The notes beneath the pieces were generated by a model. It ran no database searches. It worked only from the letters and a program-made list of their open reading frames with translations, and was not told where the DNA came from. This document shows, piece by piece, positions 53,871-64,000 of a stretch of 64,000 bases of DNA. Position 1 is the first letter of the stretch, and each line of letters starts with the position of its first letter. The translations under genes and the position numbers were made by a program. The DNA is from Tipula vernalis (taxonomy: Eukaryota; Arthropoda; Insecta; Diptera; Tipulidae). The stretch spans positions 265,408,641 to 265,472,640 of the forward strand of contig OY282560.1 in the NCBI GenBank assembly GCA_958295665.1. Direction: 5' to 3'.

Positions 53871-54257
53871 TTAAGAAAATGAAGTAAATTTAATTTACAA
53901 TTGAAATTATTTTATTTCTGTTAAAGTTTTATTATTTTTTTTATGTTTTAAATAAAAGTATATTAAAAGATTATTAAAAATTATTTTCTATTTCGAGTTC
54001 TAAATATTTATTTGTAGTGTCCTCGTGAGGCATTTCTAAAAGGTGGCAACCCTTTGCTATATATACACAATCCGAACAAATCTATTATAAAATTTTTCAT
54101 AGCGCTTTTTTCGATAAACTCGAGAGTTTCGATGATATCGAAAATAGCTATTATGAAATAATCGATATCGAAAATCACCTCAATATAAATTTGACATCAA
54201 AGAGATAGGTTTATAAAAAAAGATATTTACTTGGCACATACTTGCCAGATATGTAAA

Positions 54258-54970
54258 TATAAGACATTTATTTGGAACGGCCATTTCTGATCCGATTTTG
54301 ATGAAATTCAGCAAGCACGATTGAAATGGGATTCTATAAATTTCTGGAATATGGGCAATTAGGCCTTTTTTTATCCGATTTTGATGAAATTCAGCATGTA
54401 CGATATAAATGGGGCTCTAAATTGATTTTTGGATGAAGTTCTGGAATATGGCCAAATATGATGGAACTTACCTATTTCTCAACCAATTATGATGCAGTTC
54501 GACATTTCATATGATTTTTGGATGAAGTACTGGAATATGGCCAAGTAAGACGGAACTTACCTATTGCTCAACCGATTATGATGAATTTCGACAAGTGCGT
54601 TGGAAATGGGATTCTAAAATTATTTTTGGATGAAGTTTTGGAATATGGCCAAGTATGACGGAACTTGTTTAGTTCTCAACCGAATATGATGAGATTTGAC
54701 ATGTGCGTTGCAAATGGGATTCTAAAACGATTTTTAGATGAAGTTGGAATAATATGGCCATGTAGGACGGAACTTGCTTAGTTCTCAACCATTTATGACG
54801 ATTATAACATTTAGCATGTGCGTTGCAAACGAGATTCTCAAATGATTTTTAGACGAGGTTCTGTAATATTGTCAAGTTTGACGGAACTTGCCTATTTCTC
54901 AACCGATTATGATGAAATTCGACATGTGCATTGGAAATGGGATTCTAAAATGATTTATAGAAAAGTCATT
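54258..54970. repeat. Minisatellite, unit about 108 bp, seven or more diverged copies
   Basis: The landmark TCAACCGATTATGATGAAAT and variants recur at about 54289, 54371, 54479, 54568, 54676, 54784 and 54899. Each is followed by TGCGTTGGAAATGGGATTCT, GATTTTTGGATGAAGTTCTG, GAATATGGCCAAGTATGACG and GAACTTGCC. Spacings are 108, 108 and 115 bases, with two shorter ones caused by internal deletions. Units differ at many positions, so the array is old. No coding signature is evident. Confidence 0.82.
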
Positions 54971-54984
54971 AAATACATCAAATA

Positions 54985-55070
54985 ACCATGTTAGTATCCC
55001 TTTTCCAACGCACGTGTCGAATTTTATCTAAGGAATGGGCAAGTTCCATTATGCTTGACCATATTCCAGA
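54985..55070. repeat. Inverted minisatellite unit
   Basis: TTTTCCAACGCACGTGTCGA...GGGCAAGTTCCATTATGCTTGACCATATTCCAGAA is the reverse complement of part of the unit in 54258-54970, so the array ends in a head-to-head junction. Confidence 0.72.
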
Positions 55071-55074
55071 AGTA

Positions 55075-55660
55075 AACACATACACAACCTTATTCAAGTT
55101 TTGTTTTTGTCTTTATTATTTGTTTGATATGATTTAGTATCCCGTTATCGAAAACAATAAGAGATCCTTTGTTTATTTTTTGATTTGATTTTAAAGTTTC
55201 GCAAAGCTAACTAGACCAAAATCAAATATTATTTATGAACGTCTATCTCTTTTAAACACATTACAAAGTGTAAAGATTTCCCTTTCCTTTTAAAATTGTA
55301 CTGATTTTTATTGATCAAAACAAAGAGGTGGGTACAAACATTTTTATATTTTTGTTTTGCTTCATTGATTCCATACAAAATTTTGTTTTTCTATCTTTTC
55401 TAAATCTTAATTTAAATATTTGTTCACAAACTTAGGATTAAAGCGCAATAGAAGATATTGTTCTGTTTATTTCTATTCTGTGCTATTAGCATGTAATATG
55501 TTCAGTATAATTTAAACTATTTTGCAGAGCTGTTTAAGTACAATAAAGTAATAAACAATTAATTTTTAATTTTGATTTTAGTGGTATTCACGGAATTAAT
55601 TAATTAATTTCTTTAATTTTTGGAGTCAATAGCCAGTTAAGCTAAGGAATTGGAAAATAA
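55075..55660. other. AT-rich spacer
   Basis: No recognisable feature between the minisatellite and the Gypsy protease relic. Confidence 0.4.
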
Positions 55661-55663
55661 ACT

Positions 55664-56600
55664 TTATAGGGTTTCAGATTTTTGGTTTCTGATCTGGAAT
55701 TTTAGTTTAAAAAGATATTTAGTCTTTAAAATTAATAATTTAGAATTACAATTTTTATGCATCTTGAATTTTAACGATAAGTGCGCTCTAAAATTTGGGA
55801 ATTGTCCCAAACTGGAACACAAGACATCAATTTGTTTGATACAATTGTCCGATATGTTGAACAATTGTTCCACATTTAATTTTTCATTCGTGATTCGAAA
55901 TCCGAACGCATTGAACCAATTCATGCCAAAAACATTTTCTCCGTTTGTAGCTGTCACGAGCAAATTAACACAACTGTCACGAAATTTGACATCGAGATTT
56001 AAGTTTCCACGTATTGGCACCTTGACATCACCATAAGCTTTCAAAATTGTTGAGGCTGGACTCAAATTCGGCTTTCCCAGATCAACATATCCATCATTAC
56101 CCACTAATGAGACGGTAGCACCTGCATCGAGTAAAAATTTAAAAATTTTCTTGATAATTTCCGTCGACAAAAAGGCTTACTCTTTAGATGTACACTACGA
56201 ACAGTGGACTTCGGATTCACAATTGAATTGAATGACACTTCTTTCTGTGGATTATTCTTAGCATATTCAACCGTTTGGATAATCGTGTTAGACTAGAATG
56301 CTGATTGCTCATTTAAAATCTCGACATCGTCCGATACTGGCGATTCTAGAAACTCAAAGAAATCGATACCGAACGGGTTTTTCAATGATGGACTTCGACG
56401 TTGACTACTTGATTTGCTACTGCCTTGACGATTCCTTGCTTTTGCAAACAGATCCAATGTTTCCGTTTTATCACATCGATAACAGTTAACCGTTAATAAG
56501 TTGCAATTTTCACGTTCATGATGGCTGAAACATCCAGGACACTATCAAAGTTTAATATGCGATGCGGTATTCTGATTTACTTTCCTGCACCAGTCCTGCA
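55664..56600 (-). pseudogene. Gypsy-like gag end and protease remnant
   Basis: Open piece 56170-55664 on the minus strand: FLLDAGATVSLVGNDGYVDL then PIRGNLNLDVKFRDSCVNLL and NVFGMNWFNAFGF. This is a retropepsin with the catalytic LDTGA motif changed to LDAGA and the flap/ILG-type region recognisable. Upstream to about 56600, out of frame, NCYRCDKTE and a CFSHHE-like piece suggest the end of Gag with a zinc knuckle. The following RT is absent; the frame runs on into Lys/Asn/Leu-rich sequence. A Gypsy-type element of another lineage than those at 16-22 and 40-43 kb is likely. Confidence 0.68.
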
Positions 56601-57640
56601 AATTTTTGAAGTCTACATCGCCGTTATTTTATACTGATTCCTACTACAAGAACTCATTATTAGAAATAATGTTTTTCATAAAATATTCCGATAGTATTAT
56701 AAAGATCCACCTACAAAACTACTACGATCCCCTTCATCATCAGCTTCTTCTTTATTATCGGCACACATCTTCATATATGATAACCAGAAAAATGAATACC
56801 TTGAGCAGCCTACTATTTATTAATCATCAGGTTGGATTTGATGGAGAAAACCTAGTCAAATTTTGTGAATCCACAAATTCTTTTCCGACACCACAAAGAT
56901 GGGTGTGTAACGAAATCCCGGTTTTCAAAATCCCGATTTCTCAAAATCCTGTTTTTTTTTTGTTAATCCTGATTTTCAAAATCCCGGTTCTGCAAAAATA
57001 AAAATTCCGGTTTTCAGAATTTCTCAATTTTTATTTTTATTTTACGAAATCTCAAATATTTGGCATTGATCTCGTCTGATGTGCCACTAAGGAAGGACTA
57101 ACTGATCTCAAATTTAAAATCGCGTTCAATTAAGGAGAAGACTGACTTGAATAAAATCGTACTAAACTATAAAACACTTGCTTCCTATGTAACTAACGGA
57201 ATTCGAAATTATAATACGTCAGCACTAAAACTCTATAGATGTATCAGTGGAATTCTTCAAATTACCACCAAATATCGTAACACATTATCTAACTTTCATC
57301 AAAGAGGATAAGTGTTTATTAATCGCCCAGCTTATCTTACCAGCAACAAGTAAAGTCTTAACGATTCACGAATCGCAAGAACTAACATCACTAAATGTTG
57401 TATGTGTAAAAACCAAAGAACATCCGAATAAACAATTTAGTAGTTTACCTCATGCAAACATTGCGATATCGAGACATACAGGCTAATTTAAATATTTTCC
57501 ACCCGTTGAAAATGATTTACTATACTCGCTAGTGATGAAAGGGCGCCATTTAGCTTGTACTCAAATTTGCATTTTTATTGCCTACAACTAAAACTATACC
57601 AACGGAAAAGTTAGGAAGTAAACAAATTAGAGGGTTGTGT
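56600..57640. other. Mixed noncoding stretch with a short CCCGGTTTT repeat
   Basis: At about 56920-57020 AATCCCGGTTTTCAAAATCC and variants repeat four to five times. Frames at 56606-57001 and 57247-57486 have no family motif that I can support. The rest is AT-rich. Confidence 0.4.
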
Positions 57641-57699
57641 TCTATCTATTATCAGAACGTTAACAAAATGGCTTCAAAGGCATCCACATTTTACCGTTT

Positions 57700-58180
57700 T
57701 GTCCTTCAAACAAACTACCTGATTTAAGGATGTGATCGCAAACTTGAAACAAGCTCTAAGAAATCGGGCGGGGGTATAATCATAGGCGTGTATTCTAAAC
57801 TAAGATTAAAATGAACAAACGATATATAGTATATTTATCTACACAGAGTACATACCACCTTATTCGTCGCATGCGTCGATTCGAATGAAGAAGTCGTAAA
57901 TATACCAAATTCATCCGTTTTAGTTCTTGTACTTGGTGACTTTAATCAAAAACTATATAAGATTTCATAGAGACGTCTCATGTCGAACAAACAATTGAAA
58001 TTAGTTGTGTGTAGAAAATACATAGTTGGGTGTAGAAATTATATTTCGAACAATACAGTGAGCCCTATGCAATATACTTAAAACCACCAAAACTTAATAC
58101 TCTCTTTAAGTAAATTTACTCTTCAACTAATGCGAGATTGCATTGAGCGGGGTAAAAAATATCTATTCAAAAAAATTTCG
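57700..58180 (+). pseudogene. Jockey-like APE endonuclease remnant
   Basis: The plus strand reads GCDRKLETSSKKSGGGIIIG then VYSKLRLK, matching the RGGGVLIAV block of APE-type endonucleases of jockey-clade elements (preceding C/RDR). After a stop and shift comes SSVLVLVLGDFNQK with the catalytic GDFN motif. Later parts are not recognisable. It may belong to the same broad clade as 23501-24170, but the two fragments cover different domains and cannot be compared. Confidence 0.68.
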
Positions 58181-59728
58181 TGTGATAAAGTAGGTAGTAT
58201 GGGGTGAAACGCCGGTGAACAAGGTTAGCTCGATCTTTCGAGTCACGTGTTCGTGAGGTCATACAATTCCGCCACGTGTTTATAAATTAAGGGAGGAAAA
58301 GCAAATGAAACATTTTTGTTTCAAGTTATTGTTTTTTATTTTTTATTTTTCATTTACTTGTTGTTGTAATTTATAAGTCTCTTTTAATACTAGAATTGTA
58401 TGTCATCACAAAAAAAATGGTTATTTGTTTACATATTTAGAGCTAACCTGCACCCGAATTCCGGTTCGATGACAAATGAGAATGATAAATGAGTTGCCTT
58501 TTTTTTCGACCGGTTCCCATTTAAAATTGGTCGCAATATATGTCCACCCTTTAAATTTAAATATCGGGCTGCAGAGAAGAACACTGCTAGTAATATATTG
58601 TAAACTTTCTGAATTTAATCATCTATTTCTATACCTTACCTGTATCGACGATACTCACCGCACCCATACTATAAATCTAGTAACTTGCATTTCTTATTCA
58701 CATAAATTGACAAAAAAATTAAATAAACAGAAATAAAAAACTATTAATTATGTATATTTATTCGTAATAATTTTTGTGTTTTTATTTAATATTTCAATAA
58801 TTCACTTAATTTAACTGGTTCGTTCTATGTTTTAGTTTCATCATCATTTTCTTGTTTATTTAATCATTTTTGTATTGTTGGTTTTATTATTATTTTACAT
58901 ACTTGTTATTTGTACATAATATATAAATAAATATAGTATTATTTATTATCATTATTACTATTATTAATTGTTTTTCATCATTGTTATTTATTATACATTT
59001 ATTTTATTTTTTTGGTTATTGATAATTAATTAAATTTATTTATTAGTTTTGTTTGTTACATGAATTTATGTGTGTTTTTTTTTTGGTTGATTTAAATAAT
59101 TAATTTTATTCTGTGTGTTTTGTACTTATTGACAAAACTGTACAGATATAACATGAACCTTGGAATCAATAGGGTGAGGGTTGTTTTTTTAACAAATTAT
59201 TATTGGAGAATGGAGACTCATTGTCTCTAGAGTTTGCGAGGCGTTTGCTTATTTTAATATTTTATTTAGTAATATTGGTGTCCAAAATTTGGCCTTATCT
59301 ATATGATGAGTGTCTATATCTAAACCATTGATGCCCAATGTTCATGTTATAATACTCTGAACTATACATTTTATATTTGATTTACTTCAGAATAATCCCG
59401 GAATAAAAATAATAGGGTTTGGCGTTTGGGTGTCATTTCAGGATCGATTATCTGCTCAAATTTGACCCAATTAAAATGATTACTGTATAATTCTATATTT
59501 TAGTAATAATAATTAGTAATATAATTCTTAATTATAATTAAAAATATTTCTTAGGACATTAAATGCTCGATATCACATATACTTAGAATTTATAAAACTG
59601 CATTTATTTCCATTCCAGTTCCAGTAAAACTGTATCAAATCATGATATTAGGTAATGTTAAACTGCACAGAAATGATCACAAGCGCTTTAACATTTTTAT
59701 CCAAAAACAAGTAATACTATAGTTCTGA
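58181..59728. other. AT-rich and low-complexity stretch
   Basis: 58740-59070 is dominated by TTATTATT-like runs. A frame at 58476-58736 has no recognised motif. No repeats beyond simple sequence. Confidence 0.45.
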
Positions 59729-60024
59729 GGCCTTACCACCGACTTCGCTGTCGTTCGTTACTGGTTCGCTTTTGCAATTTCTTTACTATACAAAACTTTC
59801 AGGCGTAAATTTAAAATAATTTCGGTACTACAAGAATCGAACGCATTTCTTTTCGATGATAAACAGAGGTATTCATGCGTTCTATTTTATGGCGAACAAC
59901 AACGCGAAGAAAAATGTTTAGTACCCAAAAGTAATTTGGGGTTGTTAAACTTGTTGTTTGTGGTTTGGTATTAGTAAGCGAAGCGGAAAAATAAAACCTG
60001 TGGTAAGGGTCGGTGGTAAGACCC
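59729..60024. repeat. MITE-like inverted repeat pair (296 bp)
   Basis: GGCCTTACCACCGAC at 59729-59743 is complementary, with one mismatch, to GTCGGTGGTAAGACC at 60010-60024; both ends continue with further GCGAAGCGG/CGCTTTTGC-like partial complementarity. The interior does not code. The target duplication is not clear. Confidence 0.55.
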
Positions 60025-60134
60025 CTGTTTTATGCGTAAACCTTAATCTGACTATGATAATTTGGTGTCAAGAAATGCGGCTTTTATTATTTCCAAATCT
60101 TAACGAAGAATTTAGTTTAATATTGTAAAGATCT

Positions 60135-60720
60135 TTGGCTTATTTTATGCAAATAAAAGAGTCTCTGGATTTTAAAGCCTATTTTGTACGGTACCTTTTC
60201 GATACCATTATCATAGCTCTATGAAAAAAATAATTTTCCAAAGATAAAAGACATAAACTTTTAAAAAGAAATATCGAATATCAATTGTGGTAACTTGAAA
60301 TTATGAAAACCCGCGGTATGTAACCGGTAAAAGAATCAAATACCGAACCTCATTTTGTCATGATCATTTTGCCGATTAATGTTGTCGGGATCCTTTTTGA
60401 TGTGGATCATTTCGAGGATATGCCGCTTATTGTAGTTCGACTCGCGTTCCAGAAAAGCAACATTGTCCATGTCAATAGTGTGTGATGTGAGCGCTAGATG
60501 GGCAAATAACGCACTTATATTTTCTTCGATATTACCGACTTCCTGTAAACATTTAGTCGTTATGTTGGTACCTCCAGGCGAGCCTTAGGATCTTGCTTCA
60601 TTTAACTAACATATTAACAACCACACTCGCAGTTAACTTTGTAGAATATGTTACTTAATTGGACTAGGTTACTTATTTATTGACCTTCGCAAAATCTGGT
60701 TCGAGCGGCCCACTTGCCCG
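60135..60720 (-). pseudogene. Penelope-like element 3' end, minus copy (GIY-YIG endonuclease)
   Basis: Minus strand: DMDNVAFLERESNYNKRHIL then EMIHIKKDPDNINRQNDHDK (about 60475-60340), the C-terminal part of the GIY-YIG endonuclease of Penelope-like elements, followed by the 3' UTR down to about 60135. Upstream of it the CQEVGNIEENISA-like segment and the conserved flank near 60670-60720 (TTATTGACCTTCGCAAA) are shared with the plus copy. The two copies are arranged head to head. Confidence 0.75.
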
Positions 60721-60839
60721 CGGCCCTTGAAATCATATTAATGAATTTATAATAATTCTCATTTACCCAAATCGTATAAAATAAACACTATAACACACTA
60801 AGAAAACTTTATCTTTTTCAAACAATCTTTTCCATAATC

Positions 60840-62010
60840 GGAATATTCGACTGCTTACCCAAACCTTGCTTAATAATAGTTACCCTTTAAACTTAATAAA
60901 ATCTGTCATCAATAAAACGGTTCAAAATACCACTTATGGAAGTCTATTTATTAGGGATCAACTAAACCCTAGTAGCACTGATAGATACATTTCCATTCCA
61001 TTTCCATATTAAAGATTTGTTTTACAAAATTAAAAAGTGTTTAAGTAAATATGATTTCAAGATAGTGGGCCGCGCGAACCAGAGTTTGCGAAGGTCAATA
61101 AATAAGTAACCTAGTCCAATTAAGTAACGTATTCTACAAAGTTAACTGCGAGTGTGGTTGTTCATATGGCCAACCGAAGCACTATCTTAAGACTCGCATG
61201 TATCAACATAACGACTAAATGTTTACAAAAAGTTGGTAATATCGAAGAAAATATAAGTGCGCCCATCTGCCCATCTAGCGCTTACGTCACACACTATTGA
61301 CATGGACAATGTTGCTATTTTGGAACGCGAGTCGAACTACAAAAAGCGGCATATCCTCAAAATGCTCCACATCAAAAAGAATCTCGACAAAATTAATCGG
61401 CAAAATGATTGTGAATATATACGCGATCCCTATAATTTTTTGTATCATTAAATAAATAGCAAATACGGATTTATGGTTGAAATAATGGTCAAAATGGTTC
61501 GGTATTTCATTCTTTTACCGGTTACAGACAGCGAGTTTTCATAATTTCAAGTTACCACAATTGACGATTGGAACCGTGATTTTAGACAAAATATTTGTCG
61601 GCATTACAACTTCTGTCGCTTTCTCTCTATTTCCAATCGTCAATTGATAGTCGATGTTTCTTTTTAAAAGTTTTGTCACGAATAGCTTTCTGCTTTTCCT
61701 GATAATTTTACACTTTGTTTTTATTAATTTTTTTTTCCAATTTTTTGACGAAGAAAATTAATTTTGAATTGGGTTTGCCCTAACTATACTACCTGCCCTA
61801 ACTACTTTTTAAATAGTAAGTTAAGAAATTATGTATGTATTAGTTGCTGTTGCTGACAAAATTGTATTTTTTACTTATGGATGCTATGTCTTTTATCGTT
61901 CGAAATTTTTTTTACTATGATAATGGTATCGAAAAGATACCGAAACGTCGCGTGTGCAATTGAATAAATTGTTCTAAAATAAAAGATTGACTTTTAAATC
62001 CAGAGATTCC
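60840..62010 (+). pseudogene. Penelope-like element 3' end, plus copy (RT thumb, linker, GIY-YIG endonuclease)
   Basis: Plus-strand pieces in different frames: YISIPFPY then KDLFYKIKKCLSKYDFKIVG (RT-EN linker, 60985-61065); a Cys pair and GIY-YIG-like block VNCECGCSYGQPKHYLKTRM (about 61140-61200); VGNIEENIS; then the open piece 61257-61451 with DMDNVAILERESNYKKRHIL and MLHIKKNLDKINRQND. The 3' UTR (to about 62010) matches the minus copy, including CCTTTTCGATACCATTATCA (60200 region, inverted at 61917). Penelope-like elements often form such inverted pairs on insertion. Frameshifts make both copies inactive. Confidence 0.78.
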
Positions 62011-62800
62011 TGTATTTATTTAAATTTAGTTTAAACAAAAAATACAAACCGGATTCACGTTCCGTTTAAAATAAACAGAGGAATACAAATACCCTTTTTC
62101 TCCGATCGTAGGAAAAAATATATCTTTCCGTTGTTTTTTCGAAACGAAAAGCTCATGATTCCAGTATGTTGTATTTGTTGCTAAGCAACAAGTAATAATA
62201 GTACGAGAATATTTTTTCTGGCCTAGGCCGGGAATATATTCCCGTATGGATTTTTAATTGTTTAGAAGAAATAAAAGTACACTTATTAGGTGAAAAAAAA
62301 AAAAAAAAAAATGTTTTGAAAAAAACTGTTTGAAAAAAATGTTTGAAAAAAAAAAAAAAAATGTATTTATGTCTTATGATGTCGTGGCTAACTAAGTAAT
62401 AATTTTATGCTATTTTCGATTTTTTACTTTGTTTTGATTTCTTAATATGAGAATATAATTCATACCTAAAAATCATCTATTTCACTATGCAATTTTTTTG
62501 TTATTTTTGTTATTAATAAGTGATAATACAACACTGTTGTATTGTCGCTGTGGGAAAAACGTTGTTATGGCAATAGCCTACTATTTATTATTTTTGGCGA
62601 TTTTATTAATAAAAATAAATTCATTAGAATCAAAGTAACACACAACAAAAACAAAATTCTTATATAACTATCTGTCAACTTATGCAATTACAAAATATTT
62701 GTGAATCAGTATTGATTACTGCTTGATACAAAGATGGATAATTGTGATAATTAAAGATGGGGAGAGTGTACAGTACAGAGACACATCAATTGATATGCTC
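62011..62800. other. AT-rich stretch with poly(A) runs
   Basis: Contains long A runs near 62290-62360 (three blocks of A10 or more separated by TGTTTGAAAA-like units). GGGAATATATTCCCG near 62230 is a perfect 15-16 base palindrome. No coding signature until the recombinase. Confidence 0.45.
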
Positions 62801-62805
62801 GCGTG

Positions 62806-63811
62806 ATATTTAAAAGATTATGCATGCAATATGCGTAAGTCTAACGGAGAAAATTACAAGGAAACTGTAATTAAAACTATTTGGAATACGCTAGCGAAAA
62901 TGCTTCAAGAAAAATATTATGCAGAATTTAAAATAAAATTTGATCCATTTCGTGATATTGAGTTTAAACAGGCAAGATGTGCCAGAGATTCAAAACGGAA
63001 ACAACTTCAAAGTGAACCGAACAAACGGAAATTAAGTGCTGTAGCTTTTACGTCAAATGAATCTACTTGTATGCAAACGTATTGGGATGAAGATAACCCT
63101 GATGGACTTCAAAAGAAATTCTTCAACATTGTTGCGACAGAATTAGCGTGGCGTGGTAACGAAGCCGCGTTTGCTTTAACTCATTATTTTAAGAGAATTA
63201 CAGACCATTTCGGTAATGATACGGGACGAATTGAATATAACCCTATATTCACCAAAACTACACAAGGAGGTGCAAGCCGTTGTGCTAATAGTAAGTGGCT
63301 CACGCAAAATGTGAATAATATCAACGTTTGTCCCGTACGATTATTCAATAAATTAATGAATAAACGGCCAAATCATGTAACCTCCGAAAGATTGTTTCTT
63401 ACACCCAATCCTTTCTGGAAAAATTCAACTGGAAGGTGGTATAAAAATCTTCCTGTAGGTGTCAATGAATTATCAAAATTGACCAAACAAACGGCCCAGG
63501 CAATTGGAATTGATGTGCAAAATAATAAAATCACCAATCATAGTCATAGATCAACTGCGGTTACTATAATGGCAAATGCGGGTATTTCAGATCAACAATT
63601 GATTAAAATAACCGGCCATAGCAGTGCTAATTCAATTCAGCCATATTTAAATATGCAGCCAGAGCAACACAACAATATTCTAGAAAAGATGCGAGGAAGT
63701 TCTGCTGAGCCGTCAAAAGCTGTAAACCCAATCGTTTCATCTAAAATTAACAACAAAAATGAAGGACAATTCCGATTTGAAAATTGTACCTTCAACAACT
63801 GTCAGTTCTAA
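62806..63811 (+). CDS. Crypton-like tyrosine recombinase, about 326 aa from the first ATG
   Basis: The frame opens after a TGA near 62803; the first ATG is 62831. The start (NYKETVIKTIWNTLAKMLQE, then FDPFRDIEFKQARCARDSKR) matches the DUF3504-like N-terminal region shared by Cryptons and their host derivatives. The catalytic domain has LAWRGNEAA (first Arg), NHSHRSTAVTIM (His-x2-Arg), ITGHSSANSIQPYL (second His and the nucleophile Tyr). So Arg, His, Arg, His and Tyr are all present. The protein would cut and rejoin DNA through a Tyr-DNA bond. The C-terminus ends FRFENCTFNNCQF. There is no CDS upstream in frame, so an N-terminal exon may be missing. No terminal repeats are visible, as expected for Cryptons. 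Confidence 0.82.
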
Positions 63812-64000
63812 ATATAATATGTTTCAATGGTATTCTTGCATAATAAATAATTGTTATTACAAATATAATCTTTCATGTTGTGAATTTAAGTTTTATCTTT
63901 CACACCAATTCATTATATTCTCCACCCAAATATAACTCGTGGTCCTCTTAAGAATCGATAATTTTTTCCGAATGTCACTCATGCGTATCCCAAGCTTTAG
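63812..64000. other. Downstream flank of the recombinase
   Basis: A possible polyadenylation signal AATAAA-like run (ATAATAAATAATTG at about 63840) lies just after the stop. Nothing else is recognisable before the window ends. Confidence 0.35.

Larger units (their letters stand above)
48802..54056 (+). mobile_element. hAT element (hAT-2), degenerate, with internal insertions
   Basis: The left end reads CAGGGTTACCACC and the right end (complement) CAAAGGGTTGCCACC, matching except for a 2-base gap and one substitution. Flanks TTGTATAT and CTATATAT agree at 6 of 8 positions, compatible with an old 8-bp hAT duplication. Transposase pieces at 51120-52616 and 53600-53870 lie inside in the same orientation. 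A short retroposon (52014-52391), the 409-bp repeat copy B (52636-53041) and probably a foldback (53365-53471) interrupt it. About 2.3 kb at the left has no recognisable coding sequence. Confidence 0.6.

Noticed and set aside
54258..54970. CRISPR-like array
   Set aside because: Units are about 108 bp, diverge along their whole length, and have no unique spacers; it is a minisatellite in a eukaryote.
58476..58736. 86-codon frame as a host gene
   Set aside because: No recognisable domain, no codon or splice support; it lies in AT-rich low-complexity DNA.

Overview
The window looks like transposon-dense, AT-rich chromatin of an insect, most likely a fly (Diptera). The reasons are the base composition, the mix of BEL/Pao, Gypsy, P, hAT, PIF/Harbinger, Tc1/mariner, Merlin-like, Penelope-like, jockey-like and Crypton-like sequences, and GT-AG eukaryotic style. 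Species cannot be read from the sequence. I see no convincing host protein-coding gene and no tRNA or rRNA gene. Nearly everything recognisable is mobile DNA, most of it broken.

Layout. (1) 1-2056: AT-rich DNA with a degenerate MADF-domain fragment (690-944) and the 3' part of a dead Tc1/mariner-superfamily transposase on the minus strand. (2) 2057-23031: two BEL/Pao retrotransposons sit 110 bp apart in that dead mariner gene. BEL-1 (2057-9017, minus) is young: its two 544-bp LTRs look identical, its gag-pol frame is open from an ATG (1722 codons), and it is flanked by GTTCT. BEL-2 (9128-23031, plus) is flanked by CCCAG. It carries frameshifts and nonsense codons and has two insertions of its own: a non-LTR retroposon (itself hit by a second copy of the same family in opposite orientation) and a minus-strand Gypsy element (16209-22006, TSD GTCTT) with CsRn1-like features and a textbook gag-pol -1 frameshift signal. 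(3) 23032-28371: the 5' part of the mariner remnant, a jockey-like reverse transcriptase fragment, a PIF/Harbinger transposase end converging on a MADF-BESS fragment, and a Merlin (ISXO2/IS1016-like) transposase relic. (4) 28500-33150: inverted repeats, a 409-bp dispersed repeat (second copy at 52.6 kb), a degenerate tandem array with a period of about 860 bp, and a pogo/Tigger-like MITE. (5) 33154-36574: an apparently complete P-superfamily DNA transposon with exact 31-bp terminal inverted repeats, a near-8-bp target duplication and an uninterrupted 921-codon THAP transposase. (6) 37600-42870: rearranged relics of BEL and Gypsy elements, plus a charged coiled-coil fragment that may come from a host gene. 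(7) 46600-54060: two hAT relics, one interrupted by a short retroposon and a copy of the 409-bp repeat. (8) 54260-64000: a minisatellite of about 108 bp, a Gypsy protease relic, a jockey-like endonuclease relic, a MITE-like inverted repeat, a head-to-head pair of Penelope-like 3' ends, and an open Crypton-like tyrosine recombinase.

How it fits together. The nesting gives a relative history: mariner first, then BEL-2, then the non-LTR and Gypsy insertions within BEL-2, with BEL-1 probably last because its LTRs have not diverged. Three coding units look functional or nearly so: BEL-1 gag-pol, the P-type transposase and the Crypton-like recombinase. The concentration of many families in both orientations would suit a heterochromatic or piRNA-producing locus, but that is inference. 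Sequence identity statements are by eye.
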